From contig NC_084808.1 of assembly GCF_963583255.1 (NCBI RefSeq), forward strand, positions 10,935,501 to 10,999,500: a DNA stretch of 64,000 bases, written 5' to 3'. The translations under genes were made by a program, and so were the position numbers. Shown here piece after piece: positions 46,333-57,363 of this stretch; position 1 is the first letter of the stretch; each line of letters starts with the position of its first letter. This stretch comes from Pyrus communis (Eukaryota; Streptophyta; Magnoliopsida; Rosales; Rosaceae). The notes beneath the pieces are model-generated. The model was not told where the DNA came from. It was given only the letters and a program-made list of their open reading frames with translations, and ran no database searches.

Positions 46333-49300
46333 ATGACCATTGAGACACGGTCTACGAAGCAGAAAACAACCATGGGAAAGTCAACAACTGACTTACCAGT
46401 GCAAGGTCTTGGGCAGGATTTGCACTCTACAAAAAATCCGATCATAATTGCGCCGCCCGAGGCCACAAGTGTAACACGCCGAGAGAATGAAGTCTGTCTC
46501 GGCGGGCAACCTTACAACCCCGCAGTCCCGAATCAAACAGCTGGAATGTTCATGGAAGGGATTGTGGAAGATTGTGATGACGATGGTGGGGAAGGTTCCG
46601 ATCCACCAACGAGGACATTCTTTCGGCGACGACTGGAGGAACAATATCGTCAGGTCGAGCAGTCGATCGGTCAGAAGATGAATGATTTGCTAGAAGCAAT
46701 ACGTAGTAACAGCGATACACAGACCAGAATGCTCGAACTATTGGTTAGTAAAGCTTTCGAAGATGGCCAGGTCGGCCCACCTCGGCAGATTTCGACGAAT
46801 GTGCCAATACCAGCCGAGAGAGGGCCCGCCCGACCACAACCAATTACCTTAGAAAGAAGAGGTGGACCAGGAAATAGATCCGAGGGACCAAGCCAGGGAG
46901 AAGAAGCCGCTTCCGTAAACATGACCGAAGTCCAGAGAATGATTGATTCGGCCCTGAAGAAAGGGTCGAAGTTTCCAAAATTCATTCATCCATACCCGGC
47001 TTATGTAGAAAGGTTTGAATACCCACGAGGATTTAAGATCCCTGATTTCAGTCTCTTTGCCGGGGAGTCGTCTTTATCCTTATTAGAACATGTGGCTCGG
47101 TTCACAGCGCAGTGTGGAGACGTCAATAGCGACTTCTACAAACTACGTTTGTTTAATTTTTCACTGACAGGTTCAGCTTTCGCCTGGTACATTAATCTTC
47201 CACCCAATTCTGTGCAGAGTTGGGAAGAGTTGGTCGAAAAATTTCATGAACAATTCTATCGGCCAGGGATGGAGATATCCGTATCATCCTTGGCCAGGAT
47301 GGCTCAAGCATCCGACGAGTCTCCAATGGAGTACTTAACAAGGTTTAAGTCGGCCAGAAATTGGTGCCGAGTACCACTCCCCGAAGTGGAGTTCGTCAGG
47401 ATCGCCCTTAACGGATTAGACGTGGAGTACAAAAAGAAGTTTTTGGGGGCAAATATTCGGGATATGTACGAACTTGCTCAACATGTCGAACAATATGATT
47501 ATCTGCTCCGAGAAGAAAAGATATCGAAGTCACCATCCCGGGGGACGTTGTATAAGAACCCCACGGTGAGTTATGCATCGGCCGAAAGTGAAGACCCTCA
47601 GTATGTTAGTGTGGACGCGGCCGAGATAATAATAGACAAACCTTATGTTTGCAAGGCTTTGGCGCAAGTAAATACCAAAGACGCCAAAACCCGTTTGACC
47701 GCAGAGGAAACGGGCAAGTCATCAAAAGTATACACTTTTGATATCACCAAAGCTGATGCAATTTTCGATCAGTTATTGGCAGCAAAGATCATCAAGCTTC
47801 GGCCAGGACATACTATCCCTAAGGCCGACGAATTAAAAGGAAAGATATACTGCAAGTATCATAATTCTAATAAGCATGCAACCAATAATTGTGTTGTGTT
47901 CCGGGACACAATTCAAAGCTGGATCGAAAAAGGAAAGTTGAAATTTCCGGAAAAGATGGCGGTCGATGTTAATCCTTTCCCTTCGACGACGATTGGTATG
48001 GTGGATGCTCACCTTCCTAAAAACAAAGGGAAGGCCGAATACGTACCGGTGCAACATGTCCATAAACGGAATGGTCGCACAAGACTACAGCTCGATATCT
48101 TTTCGAATGCACCACCAGCGGAACAATCGGGGCCACCCGCCGATGAGCCTATGACAAGGTCAAGTTCCGACGAGGCTCATGGATCAAAGGTGTTATGTGA
48201 CCACTGTAAAACACCAGTTGAGCCTGGGAGGAAGACATCTTCAACACCACCCGCGGCCCCTACAACATCGTCGACAGGGTTAAGTCCACGACATCAAGTG
48301 TTTGATCGACTCGGCCCACAAGTACGGCCGAAAGACCAGACCTCGGTCAGGCGGCGTCTGGATTTCGACGCACCTTTCTACAATGAGGATTATTACTCGC
48401 GCAATGCTAATAGTTCGGCCTCACCAGCCGATCGCAAAACTTTCAAACCACCAAGGACATCGGATCAACGCTGGTACAGTTACAATTCTCCGACTGGTTT
48501 GTATACGGCACTGTCCAAATCCCAAAAACGTCGTCGTCAACGGATAGATTGCATGGCTCGGCGACAAGAAGCGCAGGCTAGCCCGGCCAATCAATGGCAA
48601 CCAAAAAAGGCCGTGGAAGATAGTAGCGAACGGCCAACCCCGACTATCATGACCGAGTTAGCCGAGGGGAAGAAAGTAGCGGAGGCTGATTTCGAAACCA
48701 CCATTGAGGAGGCTGAGAAACGTATTAAGATCCTTCTCCAGCCTGGGGAAACGAGAGCTCGTCTAGAGTACTTTACACAAGAGGCCGAAAGGAAACTTTC
48801 TCCGTTACCACCGCGCGAGCCGCTTATCAAAATACGGCGCAACTTACACCCTCCGTTCCTCGGTGCATCCATGGAATACATGCGAGAATTTCATAAGAAA
48901 TACTCCGCAAATGACTTGTACGGACTCCCCAAGGCATGTCAGGAAGCCCTTGACTTAGCGCTAACTTGCCCTGATGCCGAGCAAATTATCCAGAAAACTT
49001 CTGATCCAGCCATTAAAGCTAGGTTTCAACATATACGGGAGGCTCGGGTCCTTGGTTTTGAGGTCGATCCTTATACAGATATCGACGCCGCCGAATTACC
49101 CTTTTCGCTCGAAGACCTTCAGCATTTACGCTATCATTTCGAAGTCTTCTCGGCTGTATCGCTCTTCGGCCTCACGGCCGACGAGGAAAAACTGATAGCA
49201 CGATTGGATACCTATTTAGACACAAGGAACGCCCGTATTGCATATGAAGAACGAGCCCGTGTAACAAAGGACCAACGAAAATCTTCGGCAGTCCACATCG

Positions 49301-50127
49301 CCGAAGGAAATGGCTCACCCGCACTCGATTTGGTTCCCACGTCTCGGATACCGGCTCTTACCGAAGAACTCAAAAGTTTGATCGAGGATTTTCCAACGAC
49401 TGCTACAGAGGATAGTTCTCCGGAAGACGACGACCATGACCCCATGGGCCCCTCGGTCCTCGAACATATGGAGATTAGTATGGTACACATTCTACCAGCT
49501 GAATTCCAACCAAGTACCCACCAGTCAAGCTTCTTAGACGGGGATGTAGTTGCCGAGGAAGCCACACAAGTAGACTTCGTCGCAAATGACGACGATCGAG
49601 AAAACCAGAGAGGAGATAACCTCAAAGCAGCTTTGGCCGAGCTATTTCCCCGCTCCTCCTCGGTTAATCTCCAACACCTAAAGCCGTTGTATGTCACGGC
49701 TCACATCGAAGGATTTCCCATTTCTAAAGTATTTGTCGACTGTGGAGCCACAGTCAACATTATGCCAATATCCGTCATGAAGGCTTTACGCCGTTCTGAT
49801 AATGAACTCATTCCGTCAGGGATCACTATGAGCAGCTTTGTTGGTGACAAATCTCAGACCAAAGGGGTGCTCCCGTTGGAAGTTAGCATTGCCGGTCGTC
49901 AACACATGACGGCATTCTTTGTCATTGATTCCAAGACGGATTATAACGCATTACTTGGCCGCGACTGGATCCACCAAACCAGCTGCATTCCTTCATCATT
50001 ATACCAAGTCCTCATCTTTTGGGATGGCAAATCGGTCGTAGTTCACCCAGCCGATAACCAACCATTTGAAACCAACATGATTCAGGCTCGCTATTATGAT
50101 GATCACGTCGGCTACATCACCCTCTAA
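46333..50127 (+). CDS. Tat Gag-protease ORF (1,264 aa)
   Basis: Gag builds the particle; the protease processes the polyproteins. Order: variable N-terminus; retrotransposon gag domain at about 234-395 (FAWYINLPPNS, FHEQFYRPGM); a Cys/His motif CKYHNSNKHATNNC in place of the usual zinc knuckle; a long disordered acidic/Pro region; aspartic protease with catalytic D1136 (VDCGAT) and the GRDWIH motif of the flap/C-terminal half. It stops at TAA 50125-50127. The same frame stays open and protein-like (NEDGQPTRISVQK) until TGA at 50255-50257, so the TAA may be a mutation that shortens the protein by about 43 residues beyond the protease. Confidence 0.92.
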   Translation: MTIETRSTKQKTTMGKSTTDLPVQGLGQDLHSTKNPIIIAPPEATSVTRRENEVCLGGQPYNPAVPNQTAGMFMEGIVEDCDDDGGEGSDPPTRTFFRRRLEEQYRQVEQSIGQKMNDLLEAIRSNSDTQTRMLELLVSKAFEDGQVGPPRQISTNVPIPAERGPARPQPITLERRGGPGNRSEGPSQGEEAASVNMTEVQRMIDSALKKGSKFPKFIHPYPAYVERFEYPRGFKIPDFSLFAGESSLSLLEHVARFTAQCGDVNSDFYKLRLFNFSLTGSAFAWYINLPPNSVQSWEELVEKFHEQFYRPGMEISVSSLARMAQASDESPMEYLTRFKSARNWCRVPLPEVEFVRIALNGLDVEYKKKFLGANIRDMYELAQHVEQYDYLLREEKISKSPSRGTLYKNPTVSYASAESEDPQYVSVDAAEIIIDKPYVCKALAQVNTKDAKTRLTAEETGKSSKVYTFDITKADAIFDQLLAAKIIKLRPGHTIPKADELKGKIYCKYHNSNKHATNNCVVFRDTIQSWIEKGKLKFPEKMAVDVNPFPSTTIGMVDAHLPKNKGKAEYVPVQHVHKRNGRTRLQLDIFSNAPPAEQSGPPADEPMTRSSSDEAHGSKVLCDHCKTPVEPGRKTSSTPPAAPTTSSTGLSPRHQVFDRLGPQVRPKDQTSVRRRLDFDAPFYNEDYYSRNANSSASPADRKTFKPPRTSDQRWYSYNSPTGLYTALSKSQKRRRQRIDCMARRQEAQASPANQWQPKKAVEDSSERPTPTIMTELAEGKKVAEADFETTIEEAEKRIKILLQPGETRARLEYFTQEAERKLSPLPPREPLIKIRRNLHPPFLGASMEYMREFHKKYSANDLYGLPKACQEALDLALTCPDAEQIIQKTSDPAIKARFQHIREARVLGFEVDPYTDIDAAELPFSLEDLQHLRYHFEVFSAVSLFGLTADEEKLIARLDTYLDTRNARIAYEERARVTKDQRKSSAVHIAEGNGSPALDLVPTSRIPALTEELKSLIEDFPTTATEDSSPEDDDHDPMGPSVLEHMEISMVHILPAEFQPSTHQSSFLDGDVVAEEATQVDFVANDDDRENQRGDNLKAALAELFPRSSSVNLQHLKPLYVTAHIEGFPISKVFVDCGATVNIMPISVMKALRRSDNELIPSGITMSSFVGDKSQTKGVLPLEVSIAGRQHMTAFFVIDSKTDYNALLGRDWIHQTSCIPSSLYQVLIFWDGKSVVVHPADNQPFETNMIQARYYDDHVGYITL

Positions 50128-50242
50128 GGCCTTAACGAGGATGGACAGCCGACGAGAATTTCAGTACAAAAAGTGATTGAGGTCGGCGCCGAGACTGTCC
50201 AACAGGATTCGGCGAGACTTGGCTTGGCGAACTTGGTCATCA

Positions 50243-53200
50243 ATGCCGATGATTGAGCACACCACACAAGAACGGCGTCAGGCCGCGGTTTCATCTACAA
50301 TGGAACGTCTGCTGGCCCATTGGTACGCCATTACCAAGCAACCACATTCTGGCGTCAATTTAATCGAATTTCTGGCCGAAGCAGATAATGGCCCCGTTCT
50401 ATCTTTCGATAAAGTTCAGGCTGCGCCGGCCGAACTCGAAGACCATCGACCTCAAGTCAAGGACCCATTAGAGGAAGTGAACGTCGGCACGGCCGAGGAT
50501 CCTCGAACATTGTTTATTAGTGCGTTACTCCCACCGTCCATGAAGGTCGAACTCCATAAACTACTCCACGAATTTAAAGATTGCTTTGCGTGGAGTTATC
50601 ATGAAATGCCAGGCCTCGACCGAAACCTTGTAGAGCATGAGCTACGCATCAAGGAGGAGTGTAAGCCTTTTCGACAGCCTCCTCGCCGATTTTCAAACGA
50701 AGTACAACTCGGCATTAAGGAAGAATTAGTTCGGCTTCTAAAAGCCGGGTTTATTAGGACCGCTCGGTATGTCGAATGGTTGGCCAATATCGTCCCCGTA
50801 TTAAAGAAAAACGGTGCCCTTCGCATTTGCATCGATTTCCGTAATCTAAATCTGGCTACTCCCAAGGATGAATATACAATGCCGATCTCAGATTTATTAA
50901 TTGATGCCGCAGCTAATCATGAACTGCTATCTTTTATGGACGGTCATGCGGGTTATAACCAGATTTTCATCGCCGAAGCTGACGTCCACAAGACGGCTTT
51001 CCGTTGCCCAGGGGCACTTGGTACTTACGAATGGGTAGTCATGCCTTTCGGTCTCAAGAATGCCGGCGCCACATACCAACGAGCCATGAATATGATCTTC
51101 CACGACTTAATCGGTACAATCGTCGAAGTTTATATCGATGATGTGGTCGTAAAATCCAAACGTCGTCAAACACACCTTGACGACCTGAGGCAAGCGTTCC
51201 TTCGCATGCGCAAAAACAACCTCAAGATGAACCCGGCCAAGTGTGCTTTCGGTGTTTCGGCCGGTAATTTCTTAGGATTTTTGGTGCACCATCGCGGCAT
51301 CGAGGTCGACGAAAATAAAGCCCGCGCCATCATTAGCGCCCCACCGCCGACGACAAAGAAGCAGCTTCAGTCGTTACTCGGGCAGATCAATTTCCTCCGT
51401 CGTTTCATCGCCAATTCGGCCGGTAAAATGAAAGCATTCTCTACACTCCTTAAACTGAAGGAGACCGACCGATTTGAATGGCGCGAAGAGCATCAAGCTG
51501 CATTTACGCAAATCAAGGTGGCCCTTTCCACCCCACCTGTGCTCGTTCCACCTTGTCGCAACAAACCCCTCAAATTGTACATTTCGGCAGCTGTTGAATC
51601 CATTGGGTGCCTACTCGCACAAGATAACAACGTCGGCCGCGAACAAGCTATCTTTTACCTTAGCCGCCACCTGAATTCACCAGAACTTAATTATTCCCCT
51701 GTCGAAAAACTTTGCTTAGCGTTGTTTTTCGCCGCATCCAAGCTTCGGCATTACATGCTCCCCACAGTCACGCAAGTCATCGCACAAACCGACGTAATTC
51801 GTTACATGCTGACTCGGCCTATGGTCAAAGGCCGAATTGGGAAATGGACACTCGCCTTATCCGAGTTCAGCCTTCAGTATGTACCCCAAAAGGCCGTCAA
51901 GGGGCAAGCCCTCGCCGACTTCCTGGCACAACACCCATCCCCTTATGGTTTTGAGGGGGGCGAGGTCGACATCGGTTTCGTCACCACACGCGATAACCAT
52001 TGGACTGTGCATTTTGATGGTTCCAGTACTTCGACCTCGGCAGGTGTCGGCATCGCAATTCAGTCGCCTGACCACTGCCGATGGTGTTTTTCTCTCAAGT
52101 TAGATTTCAGCTGCACCAATAATCAGGCCGAGTATGAAGCCCTCATTATCGGCCTCCATGTTTTACACGATCTACGGGCCCCCCGCGTTCTCGTCCTTGG
52201 TGATTCCGAACTTGTGATTAACCAACTGAACGGCGTGTTTCGTTGCATGAGTTGTACTTTAGCTCCCTATCACATGGTCGCCACTTACCTGGCCGAGTGG
52301 TTCGACCAAATCACATTTGAACACATTTCACGTATCCACAATACTGACGCCGACGAACTCGCCCAGATCGCCTCCGGAGCACAACTCATGGGGGGCAAAC
52401 TAAGTCAAATTATGGAAATTGCGAACACGGGTCAACGCTCGTACCCCGTTTTGATTAATCAGCAAACTCTCCAACGCACGCACGTAATACGTACAAGGGT
52501 GATGTCGCTCCCATCCCTGTTAGAACGAGGAGATCCCATAGAAGTATGCGCCGTCGAAGTAGAACCGGATGATTGGAGAAAGACGATGTTACGGTACCTC
52601 AATAACCCCAATGGGAAACACGACCGAAGAACGAAGGTGCTCACGACGAATTACGTGTCGTATCAAAATGAATTATATCGCAAGGGCGAAGATGGTTTAC
52701 TACTATTGTGCCTCGGCCCACACGAGGCTGCCCAAGTAATGGCCGAGGTACATGAAGGAATTTGCGGAGCGCACCAATCTGGACGAAAGATGCGTTGGTT
52801 GCTCCGACGACATGGTTATTTTTGGCCCAATATATTAAAGGATTGCATCGAATATGCGCGGAGATGCGTATCATGCCAGATTCATGGACCCGTTCAGAGA
52901 GCCCCGGCCGAATTGCTACACTCGGTTACTAAGCCATGGCCGTTCAGGGGTTGGGCAATGGATGTAATTGGCAAAATTACGCCATCATCGGGGGCAGCGA
53001 AACACGCATGGATAATTGTAGCAACTGACTATTTCACTAAGTGGGTCGAGGCAAGGTCATACGCCGAATTAACGGCTAAAGAGGTATGCAACTTTGTAGA
53101 GGAGAATATTGTGACCAGATTCGGCGTGCCAGAAACGATCATAACTGATAATGGCACTATTTTTACGGCCGATAGGTTTAGGGAATACGCGGCAAGATTG

Positions 53201-53836
53201 AATATCCGACTCGAGCAATCTACGCCTTATTACCCACGGGCAAACGGACAGGCCGAGGCAAGCAACAAAGTGTTGATCGGCATCCTTGAAAAAATGGTAA
53301 AAGAGAAACCTGTTTTGTGGCATTTGAAGTTAAGTGAAGCATTATGGGCACACCGAACTTCACCCCGGTCGGCCACTGGAACCACTCCTTACGCGTTAAC
53401 TTATGGACACGACGCCGTGTTACCGGTCGAATTGAGTATAAGTTCGTTGCGAATAATCGAGCAGAGTGATTTGTACAGTATTGAATATAGTCAAGCGATG
53501 CGACAAGAGTTAGAAGACTTAGAAGAAAGTCGAATCGATGCAGTTAACTTGTTAATAGCACAAAAGAAAATTGCCGAGCGAGCGTATAATCAGCGTGTAA
53601 GAAAAAAAACGTTCGGCGAAGGAGAATTGGTTTGGCAAACTGTGTTGCCCGTTGGGATTAAAGATCCCAGGTTTGGTAAGTGGTCGCCGAATTGGGAAGG
53701 GCCATTCATCGTTCACAAAGTACTCGGCAAGGGGGCATATCATCTAAGAGATCGGACGGGTTCAGTTCATAAATTGCCGATTAATGGAAAGTTTTTAAAG
53801 AAGTACTACCCAATTACATGGGAAATGCAAGAGTAA
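50243..53836 (+). CDS. Tat polymerase: RT, two RNase H domains, integrase (1,197 aa)
   Basis: Copies element RNA into DNA and inserts it. The frame is +1 relative to gag-protease. The first ATG with Pol-like sequence is 50243; the frame is open from 50177 but reads like a shadow. Reverse transcriptase has YIDD at 51131-51142 and VMPFGLKNAGATYQ before it. A gypsy RNase H follows (about 51550-51950, with weakened active-site sequence: YISAAVES where a DAS motif is usual). A second, archaeal-type RNase H (about 52006-52380) has HFDGSS, QAEYEAL, GDSEL and NTDADELA. Integrase shows a zinc-binding HHCC (CVSCQ), D at 52961, D at 53147 and E at 53255 (35-residue spacing), and a C-terminal NWEGPF...KFLKKYYP. 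No stop or frameshift inside, so the enzyme looks intact. Confidence 0.94.
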   Translation: MPMIEHTTQERRQAAVSSTMERLLAHWYAITKQPHSGVNLIEFLAEADNGPVLSFDKVQAAPAELEDHRPQVKDPLEEVNVGTAEDPRTLFISALLPPSMKVELHKLLHEFKDCFAWSYHEMPGLDRNLVEHELRIKEECKPFRQPPRRFSNEVQLGIKEELVRLLKAGFIRTARYVEWLANIVPVLKKNGALRICIDFRNLNLATPKDEYTMPISDLLIDAAANHELLSFMDGHAGYNQIFIAEADVHKTAFRCPGALGTYEWVVMPFGLKNAGATYQRAMNMIFHDLIGTIVEVYIDDVVVKSKRRQTHLDDLRQAFLRMRKNNLKMNPAKCAFGVSAGNFLGFLVHHRGIEVDENKARAIISAPPPTTKKQLQSLLGQINFLRRFIANSAGKMKAFSTLLKLKETDRFEWREEHQAAFTQIKVALSTPPVLVPPCRNKPLKLYISAAVESIGCLLAQDNNVGREQAIFYLSRHLNSPELNYSPVEKLCLALFFAASKLRHYMLPTVTQVIAQTDVIRYMLTRPMVKGRIGKWTLALSEFSLQYVPQKAVKGQALADFLAQHPSPYGFEGGEVDIGFVTTRDNHWTVHFDGSSTSTSAGVGIAIQSPDHCRWCFSLKLDFSCTNNQAEYEALIIGLHVLHDLRAPRVLVLGDSELVINQLNGVFRCMSCTLAPYHMVATYLAEWFDQITFEHISRIHNTDADELAQIASGAQLMGGKLSQIMEIANTGQRSYPVLINQQTLQRTHVIRTRVMSLPSLLERGDPIEVCAVEVEPDDWRKTMLRYLNNPNGKHDRRTKVLTTNYVSYQNELYRKGEDGLLLLCLGPHEAAQVMAEVHEGICGAHQSGRKMRWLLRRHGYFWPNILKDCIEYARRCVSCQIHGPVQRAPAELLHSVTKPWPFRGWAMDVIGKITPSSGAAKHAWIIVATDYFTKWVEARSYAELTAKEVCNFVEENIVTRFGVPETIITDNGTIFTADRFREYAARLNIRLEQSTPYYPRANGQAEASNKVLIGILEKMVKEKPVLWHLKLSEALWAHRTSPRSATGTTPYALTYGHDAVLPVELSISSLRIIEQSDLYSIEYSQAMRQELEDLEESRIDAVNLLIAQKKIAERAYNQRVRKKTFGEGELVWQTVLPVGIKDPRFGKWSPNWEGPFIVHKVLGKGAYHLRDRTGSVHKLPINGKFLKKYYPITWEMQE

Positions 53837-53918
53837 GACCATTGTACTGATAGCAAAATAACCATTGTATTGATAACAAAAGATTCATTACAAGAGAACA
53901 AATACAATGATTAAATTC

Positions 53919-56900
53919 CTAAGGGGTCGAAGGGAGGAAGGTCTCGAGGGCAGCTTTTAGCTCCAGCCACTTGGCTTCGCTCAAAATTATCTCAGCCTGC
54001 CGGGTCTTCTTGTTGCATTGCAGTTGCTGGATACGCCGTGCACCGGCAGCGAAGGCCGTTAGCCGAGTCTTGTTGGCCTCAAAGTCCTTCTCAAGCTCAG
54101 AAGCAGCGGCCGACCTTTGCCGTTGAAGGTCAGAAATCTGACGTTGGAGGTCAGAGATCTGGCGATCGAACTCGGACAGCTTGGTTTTCTTCGCCTTGAG
54201 TGCCTCCATCTCCACTCGGCCGGCCTCATGCGCGACCTTGGCCACCTTCAAGTCGTCCTCGGCCTGCAAGGCTCGCTCGAAGACAAGAAAGTGTTGCCGA
54301 GTTCTCTCCAAGAGGTCGGTAAGGAAAGAGATACCCTCCGGGCTCAGATGACCACCGCTGGCGAGGTCATTGAGACACTCTCCAACAGAGTCAAGGCCTT
54401 TGCACCGGAGAGCTTGAGAAGCAGTCAGAGACAAGACTTCGTGCAGCTTCACGAAGACTTCGGCGGGCGTGGCTCCCACCGATTCGGCCGGAGCAGCAGA
54501 GGAGCCGGCCTCACCGGTCGTGCTCTGGAGTAGAACGTCAAGCTCCATTTCCCACGACGGCTGCACATAAGAGGAAAATTTGGTGAAGAACAGTAAAGAC
54601 GTGATGTAGTGCATAAAGGAAAAAGGAGAATGTTTTAGACCTGCCGAGAGGAGACTTCGGCCATGCCCTCTGGGTCATTGCTCGAACCCAGGGAACTTAA
54701 TGGCCGAGCCCAGTGCCTCAGACCGCTACGCAATTCACGCGGCCGATGGAGGTCATCTACATTTGATGGCCACGATGGCGGCCAGGAAATATAAACAACG
54801 CCCCTCGGCGCATAAAATTGCCGGTGAAATGAATGTTCGGGCACCTGACATTTAATGGTCTTAAAAAAATGTATCAAAAGAGAATCAACACAAAAGAAGA
54901 AAGACTTACAAAGGCCGAAGAGACTTCCTGCGGAGGAATGGGGAGATCTGCATCCTGCGGATGAATCGGCGACTCGGCCGTGGCCTCAGGGTCGGCCATG
55001 GGTCTCTTGCCACGATCCGCCACTGGAGGAGTCGGTCGAGCGGCCGCCTCGACAACCGGAGAAGGACAGACGGGAGGAGAGCTGACTGGTCGGCGACGGC
55101 GTTCCAGGGGGACCTCTTCGCTCTCGCTCTCGACATCCTGGACAAAAAGAGATTATTTTACGACCAAGAAACCTGAAGGAACAAGAGTAGAAGCAGAATT
55201 ATACCTCCAAAACGACCGTTGGAGTCGGGGGTGTTTCGGCAGGAGCAGCCGATTTCCCCATTTCGGGCGCCACGACCGGCTCTGAAGTATGAGCGGATGC
55301 GGGTGCGACGATTGGATCGGCCTGGGAGACGGCTGGAGGATTCGAGGTCGGAGGTGCCTGGGCAGCCGGCACAGATGGAGAGCCGGCAGGAGCGGGCGTC
55401 CCAGTAGTGTCACTGGGGACGACATGAATCTCCCGGTCGCCCTTCTTCGCCAATTTCTTGACGCGCTTAGAAGGACGAGGGGCCTCTTCCGCCGGCTCGG
55501 CCCCTTGGTGGGGGCGTGTGGCAGGGATCGACCGCTCGGTGACAAGGGTCCTCTTCATAGGCGCTTTCTTCGCCTTTGCCACCGCGGCGACCACCTCCAC
55601 CGTCCTCGGCACGCGAACCCCTGAAAAGCGAAGTAATTAGCAACGAGGATCAAGTTGTAAAACAAAGGAGGAAAGAAGAACGAAAAGACTACCTTGGGTC
55701 GACTCCTTAGGCTGTGTCGAGGATGTTGACCTAGGCCGGGGCGCCGAAGAAGTTGCCGGTATACTCCTCCCACCAGTCCCCGAAGGTATCAATTCCCAGA
55801 GATTCAGGGACCGCCGGCCGAATCTTGAATTTCCTGCACTTCTCTTGGAACTCCTGGTCGGACGTCTTGCACTCCCTCTCAGAGGAACCGGTAAGACGCC
55901 CCCGACTTAGGAGTGACCGAGAAGCGAGCAGGGGGACGGGGCTGCCTTGAATATAGCCGAGCTGCCGGGCGACAAAATGGGGGTGGTAGACCTCCCAGCC
56001 AGCTCGGCGGGCATCGCAACCCAGTGGAAGGTCGCGAGCCAAAACAAACGACCCCCAGCGCTGACGAATGTCCGCATCCTCGGACGCGGCCCACGCGGCC
56101 GTATGAAGCTTGAGCGAGGAAGGGTACTCCTGGCGCCGGCACACCAGGAACTCGTCATCCGAGAGGACATCTAGGCCGAGGAAGTGTTTGAAAACCTCGT
56201 CGGCCCGGTGAGGTGGTGCCGGTCGAGATGCCAGTTGAAGACCGAGGGCGGCCGTTCGCTGGAAGGCAGGGACCTCCGGTCGAAGAGTAGAGAAGTAAAC
56301 CTGCAACCAGAGTTGGAACACCCAGAGGGGTCCGTTCTGATGCGGGTCGATCTTGCCAATGGTCGCCTCGGCCAGGCAACGGTAGAGATTGGCGAGTATG
56401 GCTGGACTTAGCGCCAGCAAGCGACCATTAGCCAGTGCCTGGGCCACCGGCATGTTCTCCACCAGGCATTTGTTCGACCGAGTACAACAAATGAATTTGT
56501 TGTACCAGTAGAAGAGGAAGGCTTCGTGCTCTCCCTTCCTAAGGCTTTCCTCGCCTCGGCCGGCGAAATGAAGAATGAGAGTGTTGTAGTTGAAGAAGTT
56601 CTTGTGGAGCTTCTGAACTTCTTCCCTTGAGGGCTCCCGATCACCCCGGCTTAGCGTCTCGACAGCCCTTTCGTCGAATAGTGCCTTCAGGTCGAGAGGA
56701 GAAGGGTATCCGGAAAGGGCGGCGTCAATAGGAAGGCCGATCGAGGAAGTCCCAAGGATGGCCGAGACGTCGAGGATGGTGGGGCCGAGAGGGCCGAAAG
56801 GCAGGACCATGGTGTTGGTGGCCGAACACCATAAACTCAGGGCCGCCATGAGCAGCTCCTTATCCATGGCAATTTCCATGGTTGACAGAATAATGGCATC

Positions 56901-57230
56901 GTAGATGCCGAGAGCCTTCCACTCCTTGGAGAAGAAGGAGCTCATTCGGTCGACCCAGGCGGCCCAGGCCGTGGTGGTCGAGGGCCAAGCTCCTTGAGGA
57001 CGGGCCAAGCACTATTTCGACCAGTCAAACCCTTGAAGAAGGGGGGTTAGACATTGCTCCTTGAGCAAGTTGGTGACAGACGACGGCACTGCGTCTTTGA
57101 AAAGGGGACCCAGAATCTGGTGGGTGGTGGCCATATCCTCTTGAAATCGCAGCGTCTTGACGGCGCTGCGATCGATGAATGACTTGCACTTATTGATCTC
57201 ATCGGAAAGCTTCGAAATAAAGGAGGCCAT
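53919..57230 (-). pseudogene. Antisense spliced gene in the Tat element: plant-mobile-domain-like protein
   Basis: Function unknown. Proposed exons (minus): 57230-55693, 55620-55205, 55137-54910, 54844-54641 and 54560-53919. Each junction has GT-AG, and exons 3-5 join in phase 0. Exon 1 resembles the plant mobile domain (aminotransferase-like) family: LGIYDAI, LWCSATNTM, FGPLGPTILDVSAILG, LFYWYNKFI and ALSPAILANLYRCL. Exons 2-4 are Pro/Ala-rich and charged (KRVKKLAKKG, ESESEEVPLE). Exon 5 has a coiled coil (repeats of QISDLQRQ) and ends in TAG at 53919-53921. Two lesions: TAG at 57012-57014 within exon 1, and a probable one-base frame change near 55740-55760, after which the +1 frame reads a Ser/Thr/Pro linker into the donor at 55692. 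Tat elements are known to carry antisense ORFs, and mobile-domain genes are known in plant retrotransposons. Confidence 0.78.
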
Positions 57231-57353
57231 TTGCAGAAGGAAGAACTGAAAAATTGCAGAAGGTCTGGAAGGTTTGATTTGAGCAAACAAAGATGAGAAA
57301 TTAGAGATTCTGGAGTTTCTGAGGGCGTAAGAGGCGAATGGCAGAAATGTGGG

Positions 57354-57363
57354 TATTTATAGG
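57354..57363 (-). promoter_or_regulatory. TATA box of the antisense gene
   Basis: On the minus strand CCTATAAATA lies about 125 bp upstream of ATG 57230, followed by a C/T-rich leader. This suggests the antisense gene has its own promoter rather than depending on the LTR. The region 57364-57777 holds no gene. Confidence 0.6.
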
